From: Halapricum desulfuricans
Lineage (GTDB): Archaea; Halobacteriota; Halobacteria; Halobacteriales; Haloarculaceae
Direction of reading: 5' to 3'
DNA: 64,000 nt
NCBI RefSeq assembly: GCF_017094505.1
Contig: NZ_CP064787.1
Coordinates: forward strand, 1,612,001 to 1,676,000
Shown here: one piece after another, positions 41,525 through 52,464 of the stretch
Layout of the letters: the number at the start of each line of letters is the position of its first letter
How positions within the stretch are numbered: the first letter of the stretch is position 1
Notes under the pieces: generated by a model
Seen by the model: the letters and a program-made list of their open reading frames with translations, nothing else
What the model was told of the DNA's origin: nothing
Database searches by the model: none
Position numbers and translations under genes: made by a program

Positions 41525-44500
41525 GTAGGCAGCCGGCGAGTGCTCCCGGTGAGCGACTCCTCGCGCTGGCGCTGACCGGGCTCGTGGTTGCGAGTTCGAT
41601 CGGCGGTGTCGTGACGGTCTCGACCGGCGTGGCGAGCGCGGCCAACTCCGGGACCGTCGAGGGCACGCCGAATCTCAACGCCAGCGCTCCCGACGCCAGA
41701 TACGAACCCGGTGCAGACGGAACGCTATCCGTGTCGCTGACGAACGATGCAACGATCGACGACAACAACGAGACCCACCCGGCCGAGGCGCGCACACGCG
41801 CAGGGGAAGCACGGTCGGTCGAGGTCAACGTCAGCGACGCCCGCGACGCGCCGCTGACGGTTCGGACGGGCGAACAGCAGGCGGGAACGATTCAGGACGG
41901 ACAGACCGGCGGCCCGTACGCTTTCGACATACTGGTCGACGAGGACGCCGATCCGGGCACCTACGAGGTGAACGTGACGACGGAGTACCGTCACGCCGAG
42001 CGCGTAACCTACGAGGAGGTCGCGGACGGCGAGTACCAGTACAGCGAAGCGGTCGTCAACCGGACCGAGACCGACACGATCACCGTCGAAATCGAGCCCG
42101 AACCAGACATCGAGATCGATAAAACGCATCACGACGTCCCGGTCGGTGGCGAGGGGATCGTCTACGTCGAAGCGACCAACACCGGCGGCGAGCGCGTGAC
42201 GGACGCGACGCTGTCGCTGAGTTCGAGCGACTCCGATTTCTATTTCGGCTCGGGCACAGCGACTTCCGAGACGAATATCGGTGATCTGGGGGCCGGTGAA
42301 TCGAAGACGTACCGGTTCCGCGCAGGGACCGTCGAGAGCGCGGTCGATCGGCCCTATCCGATCGACGCGACGGTCCAGTACACCGACAGCGAAGACAGCC
42401 AGGGAAGTCAGTCGGACACGTTCTCGATCTCGCCTGAACAGCGGCCGCGTTTCGCCGTCGAGAACCTCACGCACGACGTGCCACAGAACGGCGAGGGGAC
42501 GATCACGGTGAACGTCTCTCACTCCGTCGGGAAAGACATCGAAGACATCACTGTCACGGCGACGTCCCCGGACGACGACGTCTACCTCGGCTCTGAGGGG
42601 TCACGGTCTTCGGCGACGCAGTTCGAACAGTGGGGAAGCGATCGGACCCGCCAGTTCACCTTCCGTGCGGGAACTGACGACAGCGCCGTCAACCGGTCCT
42701 ACCCCATCGAACTGCAGTTCGAGTACACCGACGACGATGACAACGACAACTCCCGGACCGAAGTCGTCGAGTTCGTTCCCCGGACTCGGGAGCGATTTGC
42801 CGTCGAGAGTCTCGCACACGACGTGTCGCTCGGCGGGGAGGGAACGATCACGATAAACGTCTCGCACTTCGCCGGCGGGGACATCGAGGACGTGGCCGTC
42901 ACGGCGACTGCGTCCGACGGGAGCGTCTATCTGGGATCGCAGGGATCGCCCTCGGCGACGACGCAATTCGAGCAGTGGCGCGCCGACCAGTCCCGGCAAC
43001 TCACCTTCCGCGCGGGGACCGACGACAGCGCCGTCAACCGCTCCTATCCCGTCGAACTGCAGTTCGAGTACACCGACGAGGCCGACAACGACAACACGCG
43101 CACGAAGTACGTCGAATTTGTCCCGCGCGAGCGAAGCGAGTTCGAGGTACGGACGGCCGATCACGCCGTGCCGCGTGACGGCTCCGGATACCTGACTGTC
43201 AACGTGACCAGCGCCGTCCCGCGGAACATCTCGGAGGTGACGGTGACAGCGACGGCACCAGATTCGGAGGTCTATCTCGGGTCGGAGGCCTCGCCGTCCG
43301 GAACGGCGTTCGTCGAGCGGTGGGCGGCGGGCGAGCGCAAGCAACTCACCTTCCGGCCGGGCACGACCGCCAGCGCGGTCGCCAACCGGTCCTATCCCAT
43401 CGAGTTGCAGTTCGAGTACACGGACAGCGAGGACAACGACAACGCCCGGACTGAGTACGTCCAGTTCGCGCCCCACGAGCGCCCGCAGTTCACCGTCGAG
43501 TCGATCGATCACGACGTGCCGGTCGGCGAGACTGGAACGGTGGAGTTGACGTTGCGAAACGGAGGGCCGATCAACGCGACTGACGCGACGCTGACAGCGA
43601 GTTCGAGTGTCGACGCGCTGTTCTTCGGGACGGGCGGCGGGCAGGAACCGGTCGAAGCGCCCGGCGGAATCTCCTTCGAGCCGCCCCAGACGGGAACTCC
43701 GACTTCGTCGGCGTACGTCGGTAACTGGCCGGCCGGCGAGACCCGGACGGTGACGCTCCGGGCCGGCTTCGACGAGAACGCCATCCGGAACGCCTATACT
43801 GCGGATCTCAGCGTCGATTACGAGAACGAGCGCGGCGACGACATGCCGACGCGGTCGTTCACGGTCGGGGTCGAGCCGGCACCGGAGCAGGCGTTCGGCT
43901 TCGAGCGCGTCGAGAGCGACCTCTACGTCGGTGAAGAGGGAGATCTGGTCGGCGAATTGACCAATCGCGCGAACCGAACGATCGACGGCGTCGTCGTCAC
44001 CGTCGAGAGCGACCGCCAGACGATCAACTTCTACAACACCCGGTACGCGGTCGGGACGCTGAAACCCGGCGAGACCGAGCGGTTCCGCTATCGCGTCGGC
44101 GTCACCGAGGAGACCGAACGCGGGCCGAAACTGCTCGAGCTCTCCGCGCGGTACCGCGGCAGCGAGGGGACGGTCCAGCAGTCCGAGACTGAGGACCTCC
44201 CCGTCGAGGTCCGCCCGAAGCGAGAGGCGTTCTCGATCGAGCGGACGAACGGCGGCTTCACGCCCGGCAGTTCGGGATCGCTGACGCTCACTGTGACCAA
44301 CCAGCGCAACGAGACCGTCTCGAACGTCCAGGCGAAGCTGTTCACCGACGACCCCCTGGATAGCAGCGACGACGAGGCGTTCGTCTCGTCGCTCGAGCCC
44401 GGCGAATCAGAGACGTTGACGTTCGATCTGTCGGTCGGCGGCTCCGCGATAGCAAAAGACTATGCAGTCTCGATGGACTTCCGCTACGACGACGCTCGCG

Positions 44501-44670
44501 GGGAGAGCAAACTCTCGGATACCTACCGCGTTCCGGTCACCGTCAAGACGTCCGAGTCGTCGATCGGCCCGCTGGTGGTCGGGGCGATCGTCCTCCTCAT
44601 CGTCGTGCTCGGGCTCGTCGCCTGGCGATTCGGACTCGTTGAACAGTTGCAGGACCGTCTCGGCAACTGA
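41521..44670 (+). CDS. Large exported repeat protein (COG1361-type) with C-terminal membrane anchor
   Basis: A 1049-residue secreted protein. The N-terminal signal segment runs through ALALTGLVVASSIGGVVTV to an ASA cleavage-like site. The body has about six immunoglobulin-like repeats of ~110 residues, most similar to each other at about residues 310-650 (repeated AVNRSYPIELQFEYTD and THDVPQNGEGTITVNVSH-type segments). The C-terminal helix (VVGAIVLLIVVLGLVAWRFG) would anchor it with a short cytoplasmic tail. It precedes an RND transporter by 37 bp. Families of this COG occur next to RND/MMPL transporters in archaea. Confidence 0.8.
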   Translation: MSRQPASAPGERLLALALTGLVVASSIGGVVTVSTGVASAANSGTVEGTPNLNASAPDARYEPGADGTLSVSLTNDATIDDNNETHPAEARTRAGEARSVEVNVSDARDAPLTVRTGEQQAGTIQDGQTGGPYAFDILVDEDADPGTYEVNVTTEYRHAERVTYEEVADGEYQYSEAVVNRTETDTITVEIEPEPDIEIDKTHHDVPVGGEGIVYVEATNTGGERVTDATLSLSSSDSDFYFGSGTATSETNIGDLGAGESKTYRFRAGTVESAVDRPYPIDATVQYTDSEDSQGSQSDTFSISPEQRPRFAVENLTHDVPQNGEGTITVNVSHSVGKDIEDITVTATSPDDDVYLGSEGSRSSATQFEQWGSDRTRQFTFRAGTDDSAVNRSYPIELQFEYTDDDDNDNSRTEVVEFVPRTRERFAVESLAHDVSLGGEGTITINVSHFAGGDIEDVAVTATASDGSVYLGSQGSPSATTQFEQWRADQSRQLTFRAGTDDSAVNRSYPVELQFEYTDEADNDNTRTKYVEFVPRERSEFEVRTADHAVPRDGSGYLTVNVTSAVPRNISEVTVTATAPDSEVYLGSEASPSGTAFVERWAAGERKQLTFRPGTTASAVANRSYPIELQFEYTDSEDNDNARTEYVQFAPHERPQFTVESIDHDVPVGETGTVELTLRNGGPINATDATLTASSSVDALFFGTGGGQEPVEAPGGISFEPPQTGTPTSSAYVGNWPAGETRTVTLRAGFDENAIRNAYTADLSVDYENERGDDMPTRSFTVGVEPAPEQAFGFERVESDLYVGEEGDLVGELTNRANRTIDGVVVTVESDRQTINFYNTRYAVGTLKPGETERFRYRVGVTEETERGPKLLELSARYRGSEGTVQQSETEDLPVEVRPKREAFSIERTNGGFTPGSSGSLTLTVTNQRNETVSNVQAKLFTDDPLDSSDDEAFVSSLEPGESETLTFDLSVGGSAIAKDYAVSMDFRYDDARGESKLSDTYRVPVTVKTSESSIGPLVVGAIVLLIVVLGLVAWRFGLVEQLQDRLGN

Positions 44671-44707
44671 CCGCCATGGTCCCCGACAGTCCCAGGAGTG
44701 AGACGCA

Positions 44708-47131
44708 GTGATCGACCACGAGCGAGCGATCGAACGGCTCGGCCACTGGATCGTCGACAACCCCGCGCGGATCGTCCTCGCGTTCCTGCTGGTGACCGCC
44801 GTGTTCGCCGGCGGGCTCGGCGGCGTCGAGATCGACTCCGGGACCGAGCGGTTCTTCGAGAGTGTGCCGGAACACCACACACAGCAGTACGTCGACGACC
44901 AGTTCGGCGCGACCTTCGAGACGGGCGAGGACACGACGCAGGTCATCGTCACCGACGAGAACGTCTTCAGCAAGCGCGCCGTCCTCCGGACGCTCGAGCT
45001 CCAGCAAGACCTCAAGTCCGACCCGTCGCTGCGCGTCAGCGAGACAACTGGCCTCGCGACGGGGATCGCGCAGGTGCTCGACCCGTTCGCGACGACGCCC
45101 GAACAGCGAATTCAGGCTGTCGAGACTTCGACGCCGGCGGAAGTCCGGGAGGCCGCCCTGACGCTGCTCGAGGTCCGACCCCAGATCACGCAGGTCCTGA
45201 GCGAGGACCGCAACCTCCGGGAACCGCGGGCGTCGGCGACGATCGTCGTCGTGTTACATTCGGTTCCGGAGGGCGATCAGGCGACGCTGGAAGCCGTCCA
45301 GAACCGGATCAAAGGCACCGCCGAAACCGCGGACGGCGACGTCCGGGTGTTCGGTTCGGCGATCCAGCAGGCAGGCTTCGATCGGGCGATCTTCGAGTCG
45401 CTGTCGCTGATCGTTCCCACCGTCGTCGTGTTCATCCTGCTGTGTCTCGTGCTCGCCTACCGGGACCCGATCGATCTGCTGCTCGCGCTGGTCAGCCTGA
45501 TCTTCGCGCTCGTCTGGACGTTCGGCTTCATGGGCTATGCCGGGATCAAGTTCAACCTCATGATGATCGCGGTGCCGGTCATCCTGCTGGGAGTCGGGAT
45601 CGACTTCGGGATCCACGCCGTCAACCGCTACCGCGAGGAGCGAGTCGACGGCACCGAACCCCGACAGAGCATGCTCACGGCGAACGACCAGTTGCTGGTC
45701 GCTTTCTCAATCGTCACGGTGACGACCGTCATCGGCTTTCTGGCCAACGTCACGAGCCAGCTCGAGCCGGTCAGGGAGTTCGGGCTCGTCGTCGCGGTCG
45801 GGCTCGTGTTCACGTTTTTCGTGTTCGGGATCTTCCTGCCCGCGCTGAAACTCCTGACCGACCACAAGCGTGACGAGTGGGGGATCGGCCAGTTCTCGAT
45901 CACCCCGTTCGGTGGCGAAGACTCCCGGCTGGGCGGGCTGTTGCGATCCAGTGCTGTCGTCGCAAAGCGCCACCCGTTCGTCCTGCTCGCGGTGATCCTG
46001 CTCGTGACCGGTGCGGCGGGCTACTCCGCGACAAACGTCGAGTCGAAGTTCGAGACCGAGGACTTCCTGCCGTACGCCGACCACCCGCCACAGATCGAGG
46101 TCATCCCCGACGAGATCGCCCCCTCCGAGTTCGAGATCACCGACACGTCCAACTACATCAAGGATACGTTCAAGACGACCAACACGGAACAGGTGACCGT
46201 CTACATCGAGGGGCCGATGGAACAGGCAAACGCCCTGAAGATCGTCCATCGGGCCGGCAACGACCCGCCATCGTCGTTCGTCCGCGAGGACGGACGCGCG
46301 GTCTCGGAGGGGATCATCGACGTCATCGACACCTATGCGAGTCAGGATCAGGAGTTCGCGGCGATGGTCCAGCGAAACGACCTCGACGACGACGGCGTCC
46401 CCGACAGGCATCTCGGTGCGATCTACGATGAGCTGCTGCGTTCGGAGTACGCCGATCAGGCCGGACAGTATCTCACCGAGGATCGGCGCGCGACGAAAGT
46501 CGTCTATCAGGTCAAATCGAGCTCGACCCAGAAGGAGATCACGGCGGACGCCCGCGCGTTCGCGTCTGACGTCCACTTCGACGCGGAAGCGACCGGCGAC
46601 ACGATCGTCTTCCGGGCGCTGACCGAGGCGCTGATGGCCTCCGCCGTGGTGAGCTTCGCGGTCGCGTTCGGCCTGACGGCTGTGTTCCTCGTGCTCGTGT
46701 TCTGGCTGCTCGAAGACCGGTGGTCGCTCGGGCTGGCGACGATGGCGCCGATCGTCGTCGCCGTCGTCATGCTCGTGGGATCGATGCCGGTCCTCGGGAT
46801 CGCCTTCAACGCCCTGACCGCGACGATCTTGGCAATCACGATCGGGCTGGGCGTCGCCTACTCGGTCCACGTCGTCCACCGGTTCATCGACGAGTACGAC
46901 GAGCAGGGAGACGTCCACGAGTCACTGTTGACGACACTCAGCGGTACCGGCGGCGGCGTCACCGCGAGCATGCTCACCACCTCCGGCAGCGTCGCCTGTA
47001 TGACGCTGGCCGTCAACCCCATCCTCGGACAGTTCGGCCTGCTCACCGCGATCAGCACCTTCTACTCGTACGTCACCGCGATCGTCGTCCTGCCGCTGGC
47101 ACTGCGTGCCTGGGCTCGCGTGTTCGGCTAG
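44708..47131 (+). CDS. RND/MMPL superfamily transporter
   Basis: An 807-residue transporter with 12 predicted helices in two halves. The first half has helices 2-6 around 225-395 with the conserved GVGIDFGIHAVNRYREER; the second has LGVAYSVHVVHRFIDEYDEQ near 715. Large extracytoplasmic loops follow helices 1 and 7. Members of this group move lipids (HpnN) or small molecules; here it is likely the partner of the preceding exported protein. GTG start, 37 bp after it. Confidence 0.88.
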   Translation: MIDHERAIERLGHWIVDNPARIVLAFLLVTAVFAGGLGGVEIDSGTERFFESVPEHHTQQYVDDQFGATFETGEDTTQVIVTDENVFSKRAVLRTLELQQDLKSDPSLRVSETTGLATGIAQVLDPFATTPEQRIQAVETSTPAEVREAALTLLEVRPQITQVLSEDRNLREPRASATIVVVLHSVPEGDQATLEAVQNRIKGTAETADGDVRVFGSAIQQAGFDRAIFESLSLIVPTVVVFILLCLVLAYRDPIDLLLALVSLIFALVWTFGFMGYAGIKFNLMMIAVPVILLGVGIDFGIHAVNRYREERVDGTEPRQSMLTANDQLLVAFSIVTVTTVIGFLANVTSQLEPVREFGLVVAVGLVFTFFVFGIFLPALKLLTDHKRDEWGIGQFSITPFGGEDSRLGGLLRSSAVVAKRHPFVLLAVILLVTGAAGYSATNVESKFETEDFLPYADHPPQIEVIPDEIAPSEFEITDTSNYIKDTFKTTNTEQVTVYIEGPMEQANALKIVHRAGNDPPSSFVREDGRAVSEGIIDVIDTYASQDQEFAAMVQRNDLDDDGVPDRHLGAIYDELLRSEYADQAGQYLTEDRRATKVVYQVKSSSTQKEITADARAFASDVHFDAEATGDTIVFRALTEALMASAVVSFAVAFGLTAVFLVLVFWLLEDRWSLGLATMAPIVVAVVMLVGSMPVLGIAFNALTATILAITIGLGVAYSVHVVHRFIDEYDEQGDVHESLLTTLSGTGGGVTASMLTTSGSVACMTLAVNPILGQFGLLTAISTFYSYVTAIVVLPLALRAWARVFG

Positions 47132-47171
47132 GGCCCTGTGAATTTTTGTCACGGGCAGTCGTAGTACGGGC

Positions 47172-48419
47172 ATGGCTGGCATCAGCTACGAGGACTTCCT
47201 GGATCGGGACTACGAACCGCGCGATGACGACCTCGTCTGCCGGTTCGCGGTCCGGCCGGCCGAGGGACTGGATCTGGAGGCCGTCGCGGGCCGGGTCGCC
47301 TCGGAGAGTTCAAACGGGACGTGGGCACGACTGCAGGTGGAAGGGTCGATCACTGACCTGAGCGCACGCGCGTTCGAGATCGAGGACGGGCGTGTCAGCG
47401 TCGCCTATCCCGACGCGCTGTTCGAGCACGGTAACATGGCGCAGGTCCTGTCGTGTATCGCGGGTAACATCATGGGGATGAAGGCCGTCGAGCGGATCCG
47501 CCTGCTGGACTGTGAGTGGCCCGAGGCGCTGGCGAGCAGTTTCCCCGGGCCGCAGTACGGATCGGCGGTACGGGAGGAGATCTTCGGCGTCGAGGACCGG
47601 CCGATCACCGCCAGCGTCCCGAAACCGAAGGTCGGGCTCTCGACCGCCCAGCACGCGCAGATCGGCTACGAGATCTGGACCGGCGGCGTGGACCTGCTCA
47701 AAGACGACGAGAACCTCACCGATCAGTCGTTCAACCCGTTCGAGGAACGGCTGACCGAGAGCCTGGCGATGCGGGACCGCGCCGAGGAGGAGACCGGCGA
47801 GCCCAAGAGCTATCTGGTGAACGTGACCGCGCCGGGGTCGGAGATGCTCGAGCGGGTCGATCTGGCGGCCGAGCACGGCTGTGAGTACGTGATGGTCGAC
47901 GTGGTGACGGCGGGCTGGAGCAGCGTTCAGCAGGTCCGCGAGCGGGCGGCGGACCTCGGGCTGGCGATCCACGCCCACCGGGCGATGCACGCGGCGTTCG
48001 ATCGCGTCCCCGAACACGGCGTCTCGATGCGCGTGCTCGCACAGGTCGCTCGACTCGCGGGCGTCGATCAACTGCACACCGGGACCGCGGGACTGGGCAA
48101 GCTCGAAAACGAGGACACGAACGGGATCAACGAATGGCTTCGCTCGGACCTGCACGGCCTCGCTGACGTGTTGCCGGTCGCGTCCGGCGGGCTCCATCCC
48201 GGACTCGTCCCGGAGTTGCTCGACGCGCTCGGGACGAACCTCGCGGTGCAGGTCGGCGGCGGCATCCACGGCCACCCGGAGGGGAGCCACGCGGGCGCGA
48301 AGGCGTTCAGAGCCGCTGTCGACGCCGCCGTCGAGGGACGACCGCTCGACGCTGCCGCCCAGGAGACGCCCGAACTCGCCACGGCGCTGGAAGCGTGGGG
48401 GCGAGAGGGGACTCGATAG
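47172..48419 (+). CDS. rbcL: Form III ribulose-1,5-bisphosphate carboxylase
   Basis: A 415-residue archaeal type III RuBisCO large subunit. Active-site residues are K151/K153 in VPKPKVGLS, the carbamylated lysine K177 with D179/E180 in GGVDLLKDDENL, and the histidine of AHRAMHAAFDR; phosphate-binding GGG and TGTAGLGK segments are present. Form III enzymes act with AMP phosphorylase and R15P isomerase in nucleoside salvage rather than the Calvin cycle. The 3' 60 bp are duplicated after minD. Confidence 0.95.
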   Translation: MAGISYEDFLDRDYEPRDDDLVCRFAVRPAEGLDLEAVAGRVASESSNGTWARLQVEGSITDLSARAFEIEDGRVSVAYPDALFEHGNMAQVLSCIAGNIMGMKAVERIRLLDCEWPEALASSFPGPQYGSAVREEIFGVEDRPITASVPKPKVGLSTAQHAQIGYEIWTGGVDLLKDDENLTDQSFNPFEERLTESLAMRDRAEEETGEPKSYLVNVTAPGSEMLERVDLAAEHGCEYVMVDVVTAGWSSVQQVRERAADLGLAIHAHRAMHAAFDRVPEHGVSMRVLAQVARLAGVDQLHTGTAGLGKLENEDTNGINEWLRSDLHGLADVLPVASGGLHPGLVPELLDALGTNLAVQVGGGIHGHPEGSHAGAKAFRAAVDAAVEGRPLDAAAQETPELATALEAWGREGTR

Positions 48420-48514
48420 GGTATACTGCCGGTGGCCGGTCTCGATTCGAAGGTGGGGCTGTAACGATGCGACCCGGCTGCCGCCACTTTCAGAACCAAT
48501 AACGGGGCCCACAC

Positions 48515-48521
48515 ATATATG
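48515..48521 (+). promoter_or_regulatory. TATA-like element for the MinD-like gene
   Basis: ATATATG lies ~29-35 nt before the ATG at 48550, the usual distance for a leaderless archaeal mRNA. Confidence 0.4.
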
Positions 48522-48549
48522 TAGTACTGGAATTTTGATTGATATATTC

Positions 48550-49644
48550 ATGACCGAGGTCTACGCCATCGCGGGCGCGAAAGGCGGCGTCGGCAAGACC
48601 ACGACGAGTATCAACCTCGGGACCGTACTCGCGGAACTCGATCGGAGAGTTGTCACGATGGAACTGGATCTCGCGATGGCGAACCTCGTGGATTTCCTCG
48701 ATTTCGACGCCGACTTCGAGACGGCGACAACGCTACACGACGTGCTCGCGGGACGTGCCGAGCTCGGGGAGGCGACCTACGAGACCGATAGCGGATTGAC
48801 TGTCGTCCCAAGTGGAACTGATCTTGAAGGGTACGCGGACACCGATCTCGAACGTCTCCCGGCGATAATCGAGCAGTTACGCTGGGAGTACGACGCGGTT
48901 CTGCTCGACACACCCGCGGGACTGAGCGAGGAGACCCTCCGTCCGATGCAACTCAGCGACAGGGCGATCATCATCTCGACACCGCGGGTGTCGTCGGTTC
49001 GAAACGCACAGAACACGATCCGGTTGGCCGAACGGACCGAGACAGATGTATTCGGACTCGTTCTCACCAAGTCCGGGACGGGCGCATCACCGGGCGCGAT
49101 GCGCATCGCCGAGTTCCTCGACATCGACCTGCTCGGCCACGTCCCGGAGGACGAGGCGGTACCCCACGCTCAGGACAGTGGCACACCGGTCGTCCGCAGC
49201 GCGCCCCAGAGCGGGGCGGCAATCGCGTACCGCAAGATCGCCCGGAAACTCGGGGACGCAGAGACCGACGAGGGCGAGACTGGCCGTGACACGGCGGTCG
49301 AAACGGAACTCGATAAGGTGGCGACGAGTCAGACCGACCGTAGTGGGGCCATCACGGCGGAGCCGACGCGGTCCACCCCTGACAGCCGCCGTCAGATGGA
49401 TCACACGCGGCCAGAAGCGACTGGAGACCCGCTACAGGGATCGACAGACGACGTATCTACAGAAGACAACGACACTGACGAGTCGGCGGCCCACGACGAC
49501 GGGAGGGAAGACAACGCGAGCGAAGCAGACGCTGACCGAGCGACAGACAGAGTGGGGCGACAGGCGGTCGACGACGACCACGGCTCCGATGTCGCCGGAA
49601 AGAGATCGATTGCGGACCGGTTCCGGTCGCTTATCGGTCTGTGA
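48550..49644 (+). CDS. MinD/ParA-like P-loop ATPase with acidic disordered tail
   Basis: A 364-residue MinD-type ATPase. The deviant Walker A is AKGGVGKTT (about residues 9-17), switch I DLAMANLVDFLD, and Walker B VLLDTPAGLSEE near 115. About 110 residues after the ATPase domain (~250-350) are low-complexity, acidic and Thr/Asp-rich. The last twelve (SIADRFRSLIGL) form an amphipathic helix like the MinD membrane-targeting tail. Haloarchaea encode several MinD paralogues. The gene lies between two copies of the rbcL 3' end. ATG at 48550 is chosen because the ATPase begins there. Confidence 0.85.
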   Translation: MTEVYAIAGAKGGVGKTTTSINLGTVLAELDRRVVTMELDLAMANLVDFLDFDADFETATTLHDVLAGRAELGEATYETDSGLTVVPSGTDLEGYADTDLERLPAIIEQLRWEYDAVLLDTPAGLSEETLRPMQLSDRAIIISTPRVSSVRNAQNTIRLAERTETDVFGLVLTKSGTGASPGAMRIAEFLDIDLLGHVPEDEAVPHAQDSGTPVVRSAPQSGAAIAYRKIARKLGDAETDEGETGRDTAVETELDKVATSQTDRSGAITAEPTRSTPDSRRQMDHTRPEATGDPLQGSTDDVSTEDNDTDESAAHDDGREDNASEADADRATDRVGRQAVDDDHGSDVAGKRSIADRFRSLIGL

Positions 49645-49645
49645 T

Positions 49646-49708
49646 CTCGACGCTGTCGCCGAGGAGACGCCCGGACTCATCACGGCGCTGGAAACGTGGG
49701 GACTCGGG
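49646..49708 (+). pseudogene. Duplicated 3' tail of rbcL
   Basis: Directly after the minD-like stop, the DNA and one frame (LDAVAEETPGLITALETWG) match the rbcL C-terminus (LDAAAQETPELATALEAWG), starting exactly 1300 bp after the original at 48346. Eight of 57 nucleotides or so differ by eye. No start or stop is kept in this copy, so it is a remnant. It marks the endpoint of the minD insertion. Confidence 0.75.
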
Positions 49709-49752
49709 AACGATTTGCCGTTCGGCTACCGGAGAGATCGGGACGGTCAATC

Positions 49753-52386
<2,634 letters not shown>

Positions 52387-52464
52387 TGGTGGCTCCCCGC
52401 GTCCGGCGCGTTACCGGGGGTTCGGGTGAACGAGGGAAAACACTTCGGCTGTTCGGGGTGGCTG

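Noticed and set aside
42281-43512. Repeated short identical segments in the large exported gene, first taken for a possible DNA repeat array
   Set aside because: They follow the period of the protein repeats and differ at codon positions, so they reflect tandem protein domains, not CRISPR or satellite DNA.
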